Shown here one piece after another: positions 45,140-54,836 of a stretch of 57,500 nt of DNA. The stretch is from NCBI RefSeq assembly GCF_000091045.1, contig NC_006686.1, forward strand, positions 1,430,001 to 1,487,500. The letters run 5' to 3'. Positions within the stretch are counted from its first letter, which is position 1; every line of letters begins with the position of its first letter. The notes beneath the pieces are model-generated. The model made no database searches and had not been told where the DNA came from. It saw only the letters and a program-made list of their open reading frames with translations. The position numbers and the translations under genes are program-made. The stretch is from Cryptococcus deneoformans JEC21 (taxonomy: Eukaryota; Basidiomycota; Tremellomycetes; Tremellales; Cryptococcaceae).

Positions 45140-46798
45140 ATGGCCCATCCCCCTGCACCAGATGCCGTCCTTCATTTGGCAGCGCTCCATGCCCTCGCCG
45201 CTGCAGGCTTCGCGTCCACCTCCAGGGCAGCAAGCATCACCCTGTCCACAGCCATGGCACACTACCTGCGTCTCGTGGCTGCCACCTGTGTAGAGCGCGC
45301 AAATCTCGCAGGAAGGAGCAAGGTCGCTGCCCTCGATGTGGCAGAGGCCCTCGAAGCACTTGGTGTCAGAGTTGGTGAGCTGTCTGAATGGGCCGACGAG
45401 CAAGGGGAGGTTGTGTTCGATAAAGGACCTTTGAGCGGCCTAGATGGTGAGTATCTGTCAATTGCTCTGTCCTATGTGTTGACGACAGTCATCTTAGAAT
45501 ATGTACAGGAGGGATTATCAGTTGAAGAAGGAATCGCGCAGTTGCGGCTCGTACCTGAGTCAGATGTAGAGCACGACGAAGAGCTTGAAGATGACGAGGA
45601 CGATGTCATGGACGATGGCGGAAGCGTCAAATCAGAACAGGAACAGATAGACGTTAAGCCGGATCTGCTGGACATGCGCCCACAATCACCAGACTTATCC
45701 TGGCTGCCTTCATTGCCTGATGGGGACGACGTTACTGCGCAGCCGACACGTCAACTCTCTGCTTCTCTTCCGCCCGTCCCAGAATTATCCGCTGCCCCCC
45801 AGTCGATCGCCGAGCGGTACCGTCGCGCCATTCCGTATGCATCCTCCCAATTATCTCAAGCCCATCCGTTATCTCCTCCTCACCAGTCTCCTCCGCCGTC
45901 CGTTCCAAATTCCACCACATCACTTCCGAGCCTCATCTCCACATATTCTGCGGTGGCTTCCGACCCCTCTATTTCTCTTCGTCAGAACGATCTACGGCGG
46001 CAAGCTGCCGAGCTCCTACGCCGTACTATCACACCCGTTGACGCATTTTCACCCAAGGACACTCTTTCAACTTCTATTCCTCCTATCAGAGCGTCGCCGA
46101 TTGTGCCTTCACATTCGGATATCCTTCCTCCTAAACTCGTACCTATCAATCCCCGGCCAGATGGTATCCTCTCTTCACTTGTGCAGCAGCTTTCTTCTCC
46201 CTATCTTCCTCCTCCACTGCGTGACCGCCTCACCTCCCTTCGCCCTCCCGTGGCACAGATGCGGCACGGCGAACCCGTGTTGTATGGCCCGGCTGTCCGC
46301 GGACCAGATGATGCGTTGTTAGCCAAGGCAAAAGGTAAGCATGGGGAAGAAGCTTATCCCGAAGCTTTTCTGCGGAGAACGTGGAACTCTGGGCCGAGAG
46401 GTGCGGAAAAGTATGGGAGGCGGGCGTTGCCCACGGGGCGAAGGGTTGTCTGTTCTGGAGAAGGCGAGCCTGTGCCGCGAATGGGCCAAACTTCATTGCC
46501 CGAATCCCTGCCTGTGCAGGGCAGCGAGACTAATCAGGACGCGAGAAAGGTGCTGTTAAGGTTGTCAAGCCATGGTCCGACACTTACCTCGGTATCAGAT
46601 GGCCACAGTCTGAGTCCACGGACTCAGGTTGAGTCGAACGCTGTGAGAGAGGAGACGATGGCAATAGACGCAGGGTCGTCTCCAAAGGTGACAAGTACCG
46701 CGGCCGAGGCTCCAGCTGCTATTTATGAGACTGGAGCTGAAACAATAACTGGCATGAAGGTGAATGGAATGGGTCTGGGAGATATTGAGATGCAGTAG
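45140..46798 (+). CDS. Histone-fold (BTP-type) protein, TAF3/TAF8-like TFIID subunit candidate
   Basis: Two exons (45140-45446, 45498-46798) give 535 residues. The 51-nt in-frame intron has a GTGAGT donor, a TTGAC branch and a TAG acceptor. The start at 45140 directly precedes the histone fold: AVLHLAALHALAAAGFASTS, then AASITLSTAMAHYLRLVAAT and VAALDVAEALEALGVRVGEL. This is the bromodomain-associated (BTP) histone fold of TAF3/TAF8-type TFIID and Spt7-like SAGA subunits. An acidic run follows (about 45570-45625), then a long Ser/Pro-rich region. No PHD finger or bromodomain is seen. Which TAF it equals cannot be settled from the sequence; TAF8 usually has a second short conserved motif that I do not find clearly. 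Confidence 0.7.
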   Translation: MAHPPAPDAVLHLAALHALAAAGFASTSRAASITLSTAMAHYLRLVAATCVERANLAGRSKVAALDVAEALEALGVRVGELSEWADEQGEVVFDKGPLSGLDGEYLSIALSYVLTTVILEYVQEGLSVEEGIAQLRLVPESDVEHDEELEDDEDDVMDDGGSVKSEQEQIDVKPDLLDMRPQSPDLSWLPSLPDGDDVTAQPTRQLSASLPPVPELSAAPQSIAERYRRAIPYASSQLSQAHPLSPPHQSPPPSVPNSTTSLPSLISTYSAVASDPSISLRQNDLRRQAAELLRRTITPVDAFSPKDTLSTSIPPIRASPIVPSHSDILPPKLVPINPRPDGILSSLVQQLSSPYLPPPLRDRLTSLRPPVAQMRHGEPVLYGPAVRGPDDALLAKAKGKHGEEAYPEAFLRRTWNSGPRGAEKYGRRALPTGRRVVCSGEGEPVPRMGQTSLPESLPVQGSETNQDARKVLLRLSSHGPTLTSVSDGHSLSPRTQVESNAVREETMAIDAGSSPKVTSTAAEAPAAIYETGAETITGMKVNGMGLGDIEMQ

Positions 46799-46962
46799 CC
46801 TTATGTACAATATATTATGTAGCATCATTTGCATCGGACCAAAAGACCTGGCGGACATTCATTGTGTTCCATGCATAATTTAGTAAACGCGACCCCTCAT
46901 TGCATGCGTGGTGGTCGCGGCATGCACGAAAAATAAATGCATCTTCTTCTCTCTGAAGAGAG

Positions 46963-46972
46963 AAAAAAAAAA
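46963..46972 (-). terminator. RNA polymerase III terminator of tRNA-Arg copy 2
   Basis: A long T run on the minus strand immediately downstream of the tRNA 3' end. Confidence 0.75.
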
Positions 46973-47070
46973 AACCAACGGTGGGGATCGAACCCACAAT
47001 CTCCCGCTACCGGCTGATTTTAAAATCATTTAATAGGAAGCGGACGCCGTAACCATTTGGCCACGCCGGC
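46973..47070 (-). tRNA. tRNA-Arg(CCT), copy 2, with 25-nt intron
   Basis: The mature part is identical to the copy at 41109-41206. Only the 25-nt intron differs, at its centre. Both introns keep GATT and AATC arms that can pair around a variable 4-nt loop, and the 3' CAGCCGGT. Acceptor, D, anticodon and T stems, box A and box B are intact. It sits between the TAF-like gene and DUO1. Confidence 0.88.
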
Positions 47071-47301
47071 TTAAATAATGCCGGAACTCATTTCCGTTTC
47101 CATACATAAACAAATAACTTATCCTGAACGGTGCTGAAACTTGTAGATGTCAACAAAAGCGCGACGCGATACGTAAAGCAATTGACTATTTCTGTGTTCT
47201 TGTAACTGTCAACTGTCACTTTCCTTTTTCATTGCATCTTGGACAGTCTTGTCATTATCGATCCAACCATCACCTTACTACAGTCAAACAGCCGAAGGAT
47301 A

Positions 47302-48723
47302 ATGGATTCGCCACTCCTCCCCACTCTCTCCCGCTCTAATTACTCTGTGGACGAAGACAACAATGGCGACGCCTCACTTTCCCTTGCCGATCTTTCAATC
47401 GCTTCTGATGGGCCAGATGGATTGAGCCCTTTGCCGCCGCCTCGACAGCTTGCTCAGCATAGTCAATCTCAGATAAAATCACTGTATGCGCAGGAGTCCG
47501 GACATATCGGGGCTATCGGTGGAGCGGGAACTGAGAGTAGTGCCACATTAGGATCGACTTCAACGAGGGAGAACATACCACCCACTGCCATTTCTAATGA
47601 CATCCAAGGGGATACGGGAACAATTTTTATGGGTAAACCAAGGTTTTCTCTGTTTGCGCCATCTCGTCAAGCGTATGAAGATGATGACCGGCAGTCGGTC
47701 ATGGAAGAGGAAGGTGACAAAAGAACCTCAGCTATCGAAGGCAGGGATGATGTGACCATATCGAATGAAGATTACGAAAGAGAAGAAGACGGAGAAGAAG
47801 AGGACGAAGAACGGGTTCGACCACATGAACATTCCAGACAGCGTGATTCTGACGGGGAGAAGAAACTTCGCGAGAGCCTGTATGAGCTGAGAAAATTCAA
47901 CGAAGTGTTTGAAGGATTTATCGGATCTTTGGAAGGCGTCAAGGGACACAATGAGGTAAATTCTGCATCTTAATTTTCCTTGATTCTCAAGTACAATATC
48001 TGACAGAAGGCGAGCAGAGGCTTGCTGAAAGAGTACAACAAACTTCCTTGCTGCTGGATGAATATACAGCGATTCTCGGCCAGGCCGAGCATACCCAGCG
48101 GTTATTGCTCAATCCTCGCTGGACTGGTAGCTCAGATGTACGTCGTCCTTCTCGTCAACGCTTGTCTAGGGATGCTGACAGAGTCTCTTGTGTGACAGGA
48201 TGCAGCAGCGATAGCAGCTGAAGAACAAGCTCGTGCAGCCGCCGCTGCTAAGGCCCTTGAGGAAGCTCAAGCCGCTGCTGAAGCTGCTCGAGAAGCAGAA
48301 GAGCAAGCGAGGAAATCTGCAGAAAGAGAGAGGGCTCAAAGTGAACTCCGAACGAGAGGTGGGGGAACGAGGGGTAGAGGTACAGTAAGGGGAAGCGGGT
48401 TGGCTAGAGGAAGCAAGTTGGCTAGAGGAGGAAGCGGATTGGCAAGAGGAGAAAGTGGATTGGCTAGAGGAGGAAGCGGATTGGCTAGAGGAGGAAGCGG
48501 GTTGACTAGAGGAAGAGGTGAGTGTTTCTCTCTGAGAGACGTAGGTGCAACGGTATTCACGCGTCATCCAGGAGTTGGCACCAGTGTTACTAAGCCCTCA
48601 GTGGCTCCTCCAAGACCCGAAAGTGCTACCGCCTCATCTGCGGCTCGAAGAGGAGGAAGTACAGGTACAACAGGGAAATACTCACATGTGAAGAGCAGCG
48701 GGTATGGCCCTCGTCAAACATAA
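47302..48723 (+). CDS. DUO1: DASH/Dam1 complex subunit Duo1
   Basis: The DASH ring couples kinetochores to microtubules. Three exons (47302-47955, 48018-48137, 48199-48723) give 432 residues. The Duo1 core is ELRKFNEVFEGFIGSLEGVK, then VQQTSLLLDEYTAILGQAEH and TQRLLLNPRWTG; the W-x-G end is typical. The second exon must start after GAGCAG (48018); the nearer CAG would shift frame. An acidic stretch lies before the core. After it come an Ala/Glu-rich helix (48199-48340) and an Arg-Gly region with six tandem SGLARGG-type units (48394-48516). A possible extra in-frame intron (48518-48571, 54 nt) would shorten the product to 414 residues. The protein is longer than yeast Duo1 at both ends. Confidence 0.88.
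48394..48516 (+). repeat. Six tandem 21-bp units encoding SGLARG[G/E]
   Basis: Near-identical 21-bp repeats inside DUO1 (the first unit lacks one codon). Variants: SKLARGG, SGLARGE, SGLTRGR. Basic RG repeats of this kind can bind microtubules or RNA; here that is inference. Confidence 0.85.
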
Positions 48724-48761
48724 GTATTACATAGAATTACAAAGACCCAGTATAATGCAGC

Positions 48762-50637
48762 TTATTGGGATACACAAACGTCCCTAACTTGTTCCCCTAA
48801 TTTACTACCTCTGAACCTCTTTAAACCTTCGATAAGCTCCTTGTCCTCTTCTGTCAACACATCTTCCCGCTTCCTCTTTGATTCTCCGGCGCTTCTACGT
48901 TCGGTTCCTTCAGGATGAAGACTTGCTAGCTTGCGTTTCATGACCTTGACAAACTCCTCCCCAGGCTGCTTTTCGGACATCAGTGCAAAGGGAAACATTT
49001 CCCCCTCTCTGCTCTTCCTTCCCGGCTCCAACCCCTCTCTTCGTTCCAAACCTTTGATAACAAAGCGTCCTGAAGCATCAACACACGGTTCGCATGCGGG
49101 GAAAGTCATGCGAGTGAGGTTGATCAGTTCAACCGGCGTAAGTAACCTGCTTTCCCGTGGTGCTTGTGGCAATGGGTTTGGCTCAGCAGGGAAGGACGCG
49201 GGAGAAGGTTCATTCTGATCTGATTCTTCGACAGTGGGTGGTTGGTCTTCTTCTCCCTGTGTGTCACCTAAACCAGCGTCTTCAAAGGCTTTGAGTGACT
49301 CGGCGTGATTACGCAACTCAGCCTCCTCGTCTGAAAGGCCATGGTGACCATTCAGATGGGCATTACCGTTGCTCGTCCCGGACACTCCCGTGAGCAAGGA
49401 GGAAAACCTTGCAGCATAAGAAGTGTAAAGGTCCGTCTGGGTGATATTTGACCCGTTTGTTCCTGGCTGGCTCTGAAAAGAGCTCAACAACCAACTGCCT
49501 GCTCGCAGAGGCTCGACTAGTCCTTCCATCCCTCTTTCCCACTCTTCGGGGTCGACTTCCCTATCTTTCCTTCCCTGGGCTTCGTTGTCTCCGAGTGCGT
49601 CTTCTCTCTCTTTGTCCTTCTCCTTCAACCCTTTCAGAACATATTCTCCATCATCTCTGGCCATTTCGCAGCCTGGGAAGGTAGCGCAGGCTAATTGTAT
49701 GAGGTCTTGTCCACCTAATAAAGGAGTAGATGAGGAGTATGGGTCAAATCGATGACGATACGAATTGTAGAGGGTTAGTTGGGGAACTTGAGAGGTAACC
49801 GGGGCAGAACGGTATGTTATTTGTAACCTGTGGAAAGTTGGTGTTGTTCTAATTGTCAGGAAATATGACTCACCATCCCGAAGCTCTCCCAGGTTCCTCC
49901 ATCTTCTCTAGTTGTTCCAAGCCCCTCAATTTGTTTCTTCGTTGCCGGAAATATTCTCTGACCTTGTTCCAGGGTCTGCCCGTCCTGGCCGCCAGCCTTT
50001 CAAGCTCTTTCCTATCCGGGTTGGGATTGCGGGCATATGATTCCCGAAGAATAGCAATTTGGTCATTGGCTGAAAGAGGAGCGGATGGCCGAGGAAATGT
50101 ATCAGGCAGGGGTGAACGACGCAGCGTCGATGGACCAGCAATGGAAGTCGCAACGCCGGTCGGCGACAGGGCAGTGAATGGTTGTCGAGAAGGCGGAAAT
50201 ACCGGTTGACGAGGGTGGTGTTGCGAATTTGACATGTGGGGTTCTTCCCGCATGTGGATGTCCCTCTCATTACCGTTCGAACCTTGTCGGCAGGTCTCTG
50301 TTTCTTCTGCTTCTTGTCTGTCCGCATTAGCCTGTACATGAGCAACAGCCGCTTCTATTGCTTGAGCTGCCACCTGTTTTGCAAGCTCCGTCTGCATATC
50401 TGTCTGGCCAGGACTGTGTGTATCCCTTGTATCCCGCTCGTGGCGCATATCTAGATGGTGATGGATGTCATGTCCGAGCATGTCGCCTTGTTGCTGTCGC
50501 TCTGGCGAGGGATATTCGTCGGCGATATTGGACTAGGTCATAGTTGTCAGCCCTGCTTGTCACTATACAGCTGAAGGCGTACGCACAGCATCCTCCGGAC
50601 CTCTTGGGGTGTGCATGTCCTCGTTCTTGCCCTCCAT
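48762..50637 (-). CDS. Atypical homeodomain transcription factor with C-terminal repeat module
   Basis: Three exons (50637-50587, 50532-49874, 49827-48762) give 591 residues. The homeodomain lies at about 50080-49925: ANDQIAILRESYARNPNPDR, then LERLAARTGRPWNK, and recognition helix VREYFRQRRNKLRGL. Aligning VREYFRQRRNK with the usual VKIWFQNRRMK gives Tyr at position 48 and Gln at the nearly invariant Asn51, with Arg53 kept. Downstream two copies of an unnamed motif appear: LIQLACATFPGCE...GEYVLKGL (about 49700-49630) and LINLTRMTFPACE...GRFVIKGL (about 49125-49050). A Lys/Arg-rich patch (KRKRED) near the C-terminus may be a nuclear signal. DNA targets unknown. Its stop is 38 bp from that of DUO1, and it is divergent to RSA4. 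Confidence 0.8.
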
Positions 50638-50836
50638 GATGGTGTATGCAGGTGAATTTGGGCCGGAAATTGTTGGATAGAGATGTGGATTGGATATTTA
50701 CACCCAAAACAAATAACCGGCGCAGGGAATTGTTGGGCAACCAAATATTGCACTTTCTCCCAGAATTTCAGATTTCCAAGTCCGCAAAGTCACAAACTGA
50801 ACTCATACTAAAAAAAAACATCCACAACCTTCCACC
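50638..50836. promoter_or_regulatory. Compact divergent promoter of the homeodomain gene and RSA4
   Basis: Only 199 bp separate the two start codons. The RSA4 side ends in an A run (50811-50818) just before the start. Confidence 0.5.
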
Positions 50837-52719
50837 ATGGCAACTCAACTCCCCCCGCCAAAACGGCAGAAGTCGGCCTATTCGCAGTCCCAAATGCCCA
50901 AGGTCGAAGAACCGGCGAAAGACGTCCCCTCAATTGTGGTCCAGTTCAAATCGGCAGAAGATGGATCCAGTCTTGGTCCTGCGATTAACTTGCCTGCTGA
51001 TACCGCCAGGGATGCTTTACAGATGCTTGTAAACAAACTTAGGGGAGAGGTCAGTGTCCGATTCATTCGTTGCACAGCCGCTGACTCTAACACAGGATGA
51101 GGATCCTCTGCCGTACGCTTTTCATCTCGTTCCTAAAGAACCTTCAACTTCAACGACTCCGGCATCTGCTCGAGTGCAAATCAATAACTCTATTCAATCC
51201 GATGCTCTTGAAGCTAAAAAAAGTACTTTCTCTCCGGAAGACGTGTTTGAACTATGGTGTGAGCCGCAAGCGGTTTTTAGGGTTAGAAGTGTTGGGAGGT
51301 GCAGTGCTACATTGACTGGTGCGCGAGCTCTCTGCATCTATATAGTACTGAAACTGACAGCCACTGCAGGCCATTCATCGCCAATCCTTTGCTGTGCTCA
51401 GTCTCCTACTGGTCGGTATGCTGCCACAGGTTCGGGGGACGCCAACTGTCGAGTGTGGGACATGGAGACTGAGACCCCCAAGTGGACTCTCTCGGGCCAC
51501 AAGGGTTGGGTTCTGTGTGTGGAATGGGATTCTCGGGAGAAGATCCTTGCTACAGGTGGACATGACGGACAAGTCAGGCTCTGGAATCCAGCCACCGGCC
51601 AACCTTATGGTGCGCCCCTTTTGGGCCATACCAAATGGGTTACTGCGCTGGCTTTCGAGCCTCTCCATCTCGTCCCTAAGAGCTCATCTGGGCCACGTAT
51701 TGCATCTGCTTCAAAAGATGGCACTGTTCGAGTTTGGAATACGTCTACCAGAAAGTTGGAGTTTGTACTTACCGGCCATGCCGCTAGTGTCAACTGCTTA
51801 AGATGGGGAGGTGAAAATGTCATATACACAGGAAGCAGTGACAGAACTGTCAAGGTTTGGAGCGGCGTTGATGTGAGCCATCACTTATTGTAGACATAAA
51901 GAAACAAGGAACTGACAGAATTACAGGGCAAGCTTATTAGGACACTCTCAGAACATGCCCATTGGGTTAATACTATGGCACTCAGCACAGATTTTGTCCT
52001 GAGGACTGGTCCATTCGATCACACTGGCAAGACCCCTACCAATGACGAAGAAGGTAGGCACAACCTGATAGTTTCACTTGCTTCGTCTGCTGACATCTTC
52101 GATAGTCAAGAAACGGGCGGAGGAGCGGTACAAATCCGTTATCACCAACCAGCCCGAGACTCTCATTACTGGTTCTGACGACCACACCCTTTACCTTTGG
52201 CCTGACCAGGCTTCCTCGTCCTTCTCATCCACTTCCACACCCAAGAAACCTCTCGCTCGGCTGACAGGTCATCAAAAACAAGTTAATCATGTTGCATTCT
52301 CTCCTGACGGCCGAATGATTGCCAGTGCAGGTTTTGATAATGCCGTCAAACTTTGGGAAGGAAGGACAGGGAAGTTTATTGCAAGTCTTAGAGGACATGT
52401 GGCAGCGGTATACAGGGTTGCTTGGTCGGCGGACTCGAGGATGTTGGTTAGTGCAAGCAAGGACACAACGCTCAAAGTAAGAAAGTTTAATTCGTACGTA
52501 GTAAGAATCTACTAATCCACCGTGGTAGTTGTGGAACCTCAAAACTTACAAGATCCGCGTCGACCTTCCCGGCCATACTGACGAAGTGTACTGTGTGGAC
52601 TTTGTTGCAGACAAGGTCGTCAGTGGTGGCAGAGATAAGACCGTGAAGATGTTAGTTCGCCAGTAGACGTCGGATTGCCTTTCTCAATGCTGACCCTTGT
52701 TCGTAGTTGGAGGAATTAA
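50837..52719 (+). CDS. RSA4: Ribosome assembly factor Rsa4/Notchless (NLE1)
   Basis: Seven exons (50837-51049, 51096-51318, 51370-51872, 51927-52053, 52106-52476, 52529-52650, 52707-52719) give 523 residues, the family norm. The N-terminal ubiquitin-like domain (IVVQFKSAEDG, NLPADTARDALQMLVNKLRG) is the part that meets the Rea1 MIDAS. The C-terminal WD40 propeller follows: GHSSPILCCAQSPTGRYAAT, GSGDANCRVWD, ATGGHDGQVRLWN, IASASKDGTVRVWN, LITGSDDHTLYLW and IASAGFDNAVKLWEG, then LVSASKDTTLKLWN and GGRDKTVKIWRN at the end. Rsa4 is needed for Rea1-driven maturation of pre-60S ribosomes in the nucleus. The last exon is only 13 nt (IWRN plus stop), yet restores the expected C-terminus. Confidence 0.95.
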
Positions 52720-54836
52720 AACTCGATGAAGAACGACCCACAGATCGCAGACTGAAACCCTGGCATGCTGTAACATACTTATTATATGTCATCTGCATAT
52801 GCATATTTTAGATTCAACTGCCCACCCAAGGCGAATATCGCCTGCGCAATGCCGCAAATGTAGTGAACATGCGCCCAGAAACATCGGATTATACACACCC
52901 ATAAGAATCCCATCACTGCTTAGACCAGATTTCCATCGGTGCTCTCGAAGGAGCTGACACACCATCCATCCAGTTTCTAGAGAAGTTACGCTTTTAGCTC
53001 CACTGGGTAACCACTGCCTTTGAAGTCAGCCAAACCAAAATTTGGTTGGCGATGTGCTCGTAAGACGTGAGGCAATGTGATAAGACCTTACTATATTTTC
53101 GGGGATCACCATTGCCTTGACTCATAGTATAAGGATTTAAAGTAAAACCAGGACACATTTCAAAGATTGTCTCGCCCACGTTAAGACGAGACCGGATGAG
53201 AAAGCCTAACCTTAATCAAATAATTGTTATTGCCATTCTCCTTCAGTGTGCGTTGTTCTTGAAAGACTGACTGAAATTCTTATCATAGTGCGCATCGATG
53301 TCATCCCCAAGAATGATAATGATACGATGTGCAATGCTCCTTCCTTCCGGCTTTCGTACTAAAGACGGAGGAGTTGCCGATCTTCTTCCTGAGCTCCACC
53401 GGTGTGGTACTTATTTCTCTCAATCTTTTATCGTCCAGCCGTAGTGACTTCAGATCCAATTCGGGGAAAAACAACTTTGGTGGTACACCCTTTCAGAATA
53501 TGGAGCTCGTTCGATGGTCAGTACGATCGATTATTCATCAGATCAAAGAGCGCGTTCATTTGAACTGATCGTTGTTGTGAGTTTCCGTCTGTCGGCCGTC
53601 CAGAAGCAGAAATCATGGGAAGGTAGATTGCATGGTCACGATGAGTAATGCTGTTCGCACTAATCCTGAATGAAAGAGGGGAACAAAAACTTCGTTGTTT
53701 ATTACTAGTACCGTGCGACGAGGGAACTCATTTGAACTGTATCTATCATCACTCTGGTGGAGAACATCTGGGTCAGTTGTTTGCCGAGGTTAATTTAATG
53801 CTAGAGATATGTTTCATATATGATGCAAACCCTTGTTACGAAGAGTGAACCCTGTGCATACATCATAATAGTACTCCGGGGAATCCCCTACGCAGTCAGA
53901 CGGTATTTACCGCATGCGTCCTCGATCGACTGAAGAAGAAGACCGATAAATGGTGGACAAACAAACAGTATGACGCAATGGTAACATACAATTCTTACAG
54001 TGATAGATGCAGCCATCATAGAGCAACAAACACAAATACATCCTTATGTGAAAGATACAATTAATTATAACACAATTATGACATGATAAAGTTCCATAGT
54101 AGGTGCTATATGATGAATGGCAGTAAGTCACGGCTGGTGGGAGACACTGCAGTAGCGAGTATACGTAACGACGCGAACTGCAGGCCCTGCCGTCGTTTCA
54201 ATAATACTTTGCGGTGTCTGTCTATGGGTATGCGTCCCAGCCGCGCAACGGTCGCACTCCTTATTTACTTGCACGGTAGTAGGTACACAAGCGATGTCTT
54301 TTTAACCCATCATGATGCATGATGCCTGCTGTCGGTCTTGGATCTGTAATCTTTGAAACTTCCACAAAAAGCATATTTTGAAAGCTAAAGGGAAAAACGA
54401 AGGCAGAGGACAGAGACGGAAGAGAAAAGGGCCGACGGTTAGTAAATTACATACTACACGTATTGCGGGACGCAGAAGGCAGAAGTGAACAAACAACCGG
54501 GGTGAGTAAGAAGAAGTCGGAGGTGCCAGCGAGTAACCAAACAGCGCGTCGCGGTGACACCTAGCCCATACGTTATTAACCGATTAGCTACTTTTTATCG
54601 GTCTAAAAATTCTGGATTTATGATGGATTTCAGGGTGTGAAAAAGGCGTGTACCTGAGGGCGGGACGAGTCCAAGGTTTCTGGGTTGTTTGTTTGGCGGG
54701 TTTTAATGGAAGTGGCACTCTGGGGCGGGACGAGTTTTGGCGACTGGTTTCCCTTGAGTTTCGCCAGCGTGAACCACAACATATTACTTTCTACTTTCTT
54801 CGCATCAAACAATTTGTATATACTGTACATACCCCC
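52720..54836. other. 2.1-kb stretch without recognised gene
   Basis: The longest empty stretch in the window. Open frames of up to about 80 codons occur on both strands but none resembles a known family. AT content and stop density look like spacer. The region includes the RSA4 3' flank and the promoter of the last gene. A decayed gene or an untranslated RNA cannot be excluded. Confidence 0.4.

Noticed and set aside
53329..53848. Possible decayed gene with Leu-rich short frames
   Set aside because: Frames are short, break repeatedly and match no family I can name; left as spacer.
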